The translations under genes were made by a program, and so were the position numbers. DNA of 64,000 nucleotides from Colletotrichum lupini (taxonomy: Eukaryota; Ascomycota; Sordariomycetes; Glomerellales; Glomerellaceae): the NCBI RefSeq assembly GCF_023278565.1, contig NC_064675.1, positions 3,596,001-3,660,000 of the forward strand. The letters run 5' to 3'. Below are positions 62,311 to 64,000 of the stretch, piece after piece. Within the stretch, counting starts at the first letter, position 1. Every line of letters starts with the position of its first letter. The notes beneath the pieces were generated by a model, which worked only from the letters and a program-made list of their open reading frames with translations, had not been told where the DNA came from and made no database searches.

Positions 62311-62843
62311 ATGTGCGGATTTTGGCCTTTCTCGAAGGCACACTACGACAACGAGGATCCGCCACTTGTCTATCGCCTTGGCTGGGATGGCCAGAGATAC
62401 GCTATAGATGTTGTAAGTAGAATGTCTCTTGGATACATTTTGCTTTCTTTACCCTCTCTTGCAATCCCAACCATTGCCGTTATTTCCCTCCGTTTTTCTA
62501 GTAAGCCCCCGGAAGATCATGCAATGACCTGCCCCCTTTTCTTGTCTTTCGGCCTCAGAGACAAAGAGCCGGCCAAGACATCACTGGAGCGGGTCATTGG
62601 TATACCAAAAGCTTCAAGCCGCAGTGGATCTTCATGCGGCTGGGTGAAGAGATCTGGCTGGGTTCTCGCCTTGGACCGCTCTTCAGATCTCTTCTCCTTC
62701 ACATCTCTTTGATCAGCCTCATTTTCTATCAATTCACCCAAGACTGTGATGAGGTGAGAAGTCTCAGCTCATCAAAGCCCTCCATCGATAAAGGAGTCTC
62801 GTCTCCTGGCATTTGGTCTCTACCCCTGGATTTCCGAGTTTGA
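62311..62843 (+). CDS. Small hypothetical protein with one membrane segment
   Basis: A possible two-exon gene: 62311-62412 (34 codons, MCGFWPFSKAHYDNEDPPLV and on to RYAIDV), an intron of 146 bp with GTAAGT donor and CTCAG acceptor, and 62559-62843. Together 128 residues. Exon 2 reads QRAGQDITGAGHWYTKSF, then RLGEEIWLGSRLGPLFRSLL and a short hydrophobic stretch LHISLISLIFYQF, ending in a Ser-rich tail. The first ~100 residues look protein-like, but the tail after DCDE does not, and a further intron or decay there is possible. No family recognised. It may also be a remnant related to the decayed gene just upstream, from which it is separated by 0.3 kb. Confidence 0.4.
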
Positions 62844-62933
62844 TACACCAATCGAAACAAAAACGACCTCGATACTCTAGAAACAAGGATTCGGCGTCGA
62901 GTTCAATATATAATCGAGTCCAGCAAATCCGCC

Positions 62934-64000
62934 ATGAAGTCTCCCAAGAGCAAGTCGGCTGCCAATACCACCGGCCCGCGGCAGGTGCGCTTCACGGAGG
63001 ACCGCAGCAACCCAGGTGCCTCCTTCCCCGTTACCCAGGGAACCGACACCTCGACCGCTCCTGCCTTCAACACCCACGAAAGCGACGTGGGTGAAGACAG
63101 CGGTGTTTTCCTCCACACCTCAACCAATCCCTCTGCCTCAGTCAATCTTGGCCATCACTTTCCTCCCACACCCTTCGGTCAGGCTGCTCACCCACACCTC
63201 AACCCTTTCATACCCTCCACCTTGCACCCCGCCTACATCTCCGAGACCAACTCGTTCGCGCCTTTCGGTAAATTCAACCCGTACGGACTTACCGCGCCTC
63301 CCTACGTCAACATGGCCGACTACCAGAACGTCGCTCCGCCTACTAGTGGCCTTCACTTCCAGCCGCCGGTTCCCGACACCACCTACGGCCCCATGCAGCA
63401 CGTTTACGTGCCTCGCTTCGACAACGGAATGCCTCCAGTCTATCACGTCGGTCTCCCTCATGCTCAGGCTCTGCCAGTGGTCACTTTTGTTGCCCCGAAG
63501 CCTACTCCAGTTCTGCTTGGCGCACCTCTTGTTGTTGTTCATTATTATGCAAGTCCCCAGCGCACATACGCTGCGATTGCTTCCTGAGCCGAGCGGCTTG
63601 TGTGATTCATCGGGCACCTGGATTTCTTTGCTTCATCTGGCCGCCTCATTTTCATCTCACTAAGCTCACCCAAGGTTTCGAGAAATAGTTTGCTGACTTG
63701 AGATTGTAGCAGTCCCCCGCCAACAACATCACCTACATTGGCCAGGCCCCCCCTCAGCCGCCCATCATCATGGCCCAACAGCCTGCTATGCACGCGGGCA
63801 TGAGCATGCACCCTCCGATCATGCTTCAGGCTCCTCCCGCCGGTTTTAGTGGCCCTCCCATGTTCCAGGGTGCCCACATGGGTATGAATATGCCTCCCAA
63901 CATGGGCGGAGGTGGAATGCCCGTCTTCCCAGGTAATACCAATCTTCCTCCGGACGTCACTGGATATGGCAAGACCGCTGGAGAGGTCGCCATGGAGCAG
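62934..64000 (+). CDS. Pro/Met-rich protein, partial at window end
   Basis: Exon 1 starts MKSPKSKSAANTTGPRQVRF and runs to about 63530-63587. It is Pro/Tyr/His-rich with PPYVNMADYQNVAPPTSG and HVYVPRFDNGMPPVYHV. A second exon begins at 63710 or 63713 after a TTGTAG acceptor (branch-like GCTGAC near 63691) and stays open to the window edge: SPANNITYIGQAPPQPPII, repeated Met/Pro/Gly segments, and TGYGKTAGEVAMEQ at the end. The donor is not clear. It must lie before the TGA at 63585-63587 and be in phase 0, with candidates among the GTT codons near 63530. No catalytic domain is visible in the part seen. Low-complexity Pro/Met-rich proteins of this type are often RNA-associated or regulatory, but that is only a guess. 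Confidence 0.7.

Overview
The window reads as nuclear DNA of a filamentous ascomycete. Short GT-AG introns (about 50-150 bp, many with CTAAC-type branch points) interrupt most genes. The proteins are typical of Pezizomycotina, and the gene families plus a RIP-degraded AT-rich block fit Sordariomycetes. A Glomerellales-type fungus such as Colletotrichum or Verticillium is a guess from memory, not proven by the sequence.

Layout. 1-6437 is an AT-rich block almost without CA/TG dinucleotides and with no long ORF. It holds a wreck of a Ty3/gypsy-type retroelement, and part of it is present twice in inverted orientation. It ends abruptly at about 6437. After a gene-free flank come a zinc-knuckle gene (-), an FAD-dependent oxidoreductase (-) with one frameshift, and a divergently transcribed Dal5-type MFS transporter (+). 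14.8-28.7 kb has no gene I can support; its last 3 kb is a pyrimidine-rich, microsatellite-bearing upstream region of a cyclic-nucleotide phosphodiesterase.

28.7-46.7 kb is a conserved core: phosphodiesterase PDE2 (+), vacuolar carboxypeptidase Y (+), ribosome-maturation factor SDO1/SBDS (+), ribosomal protein S18 (-), a secreted Asn/Gln- and Ala/Pro-rich protein of unknown function (-), and a CAS1-type glycan O-acetyltransferase (-).

46.7-62.8 kb is more mixed. It has an F-box-like gene (-), an array of diverged ~150-bp repeats that translates into a 50-53-residue repeat, a small basic protein (-), a polytopic membrane protein (-), a MARVEL-type tetraspan protein (-), TIM23 (+), two decayed genes carrying stops and frame changes, and a small uncertain gene. 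The window ends inside a Pro/Met-rich protein gene (+).

Most genes are independent housekeeping functions. The one pair that looks functionally linked is the divergent oxidoreductase/transporter. I saw no tRNA, rRNA, CRISPR array or secondary-metabolite cluster. The items most worth a second look are the repeat array at 50.26-51.07 kb, the secreted low-complexity protein at 40.5-42.3 kb, the two pseudogenes at 53.8 and 60.8 kb, and the homopolymer frameshift at 11191-11197. Exon boundaries were placed by eye from splice motifs and reading frame.
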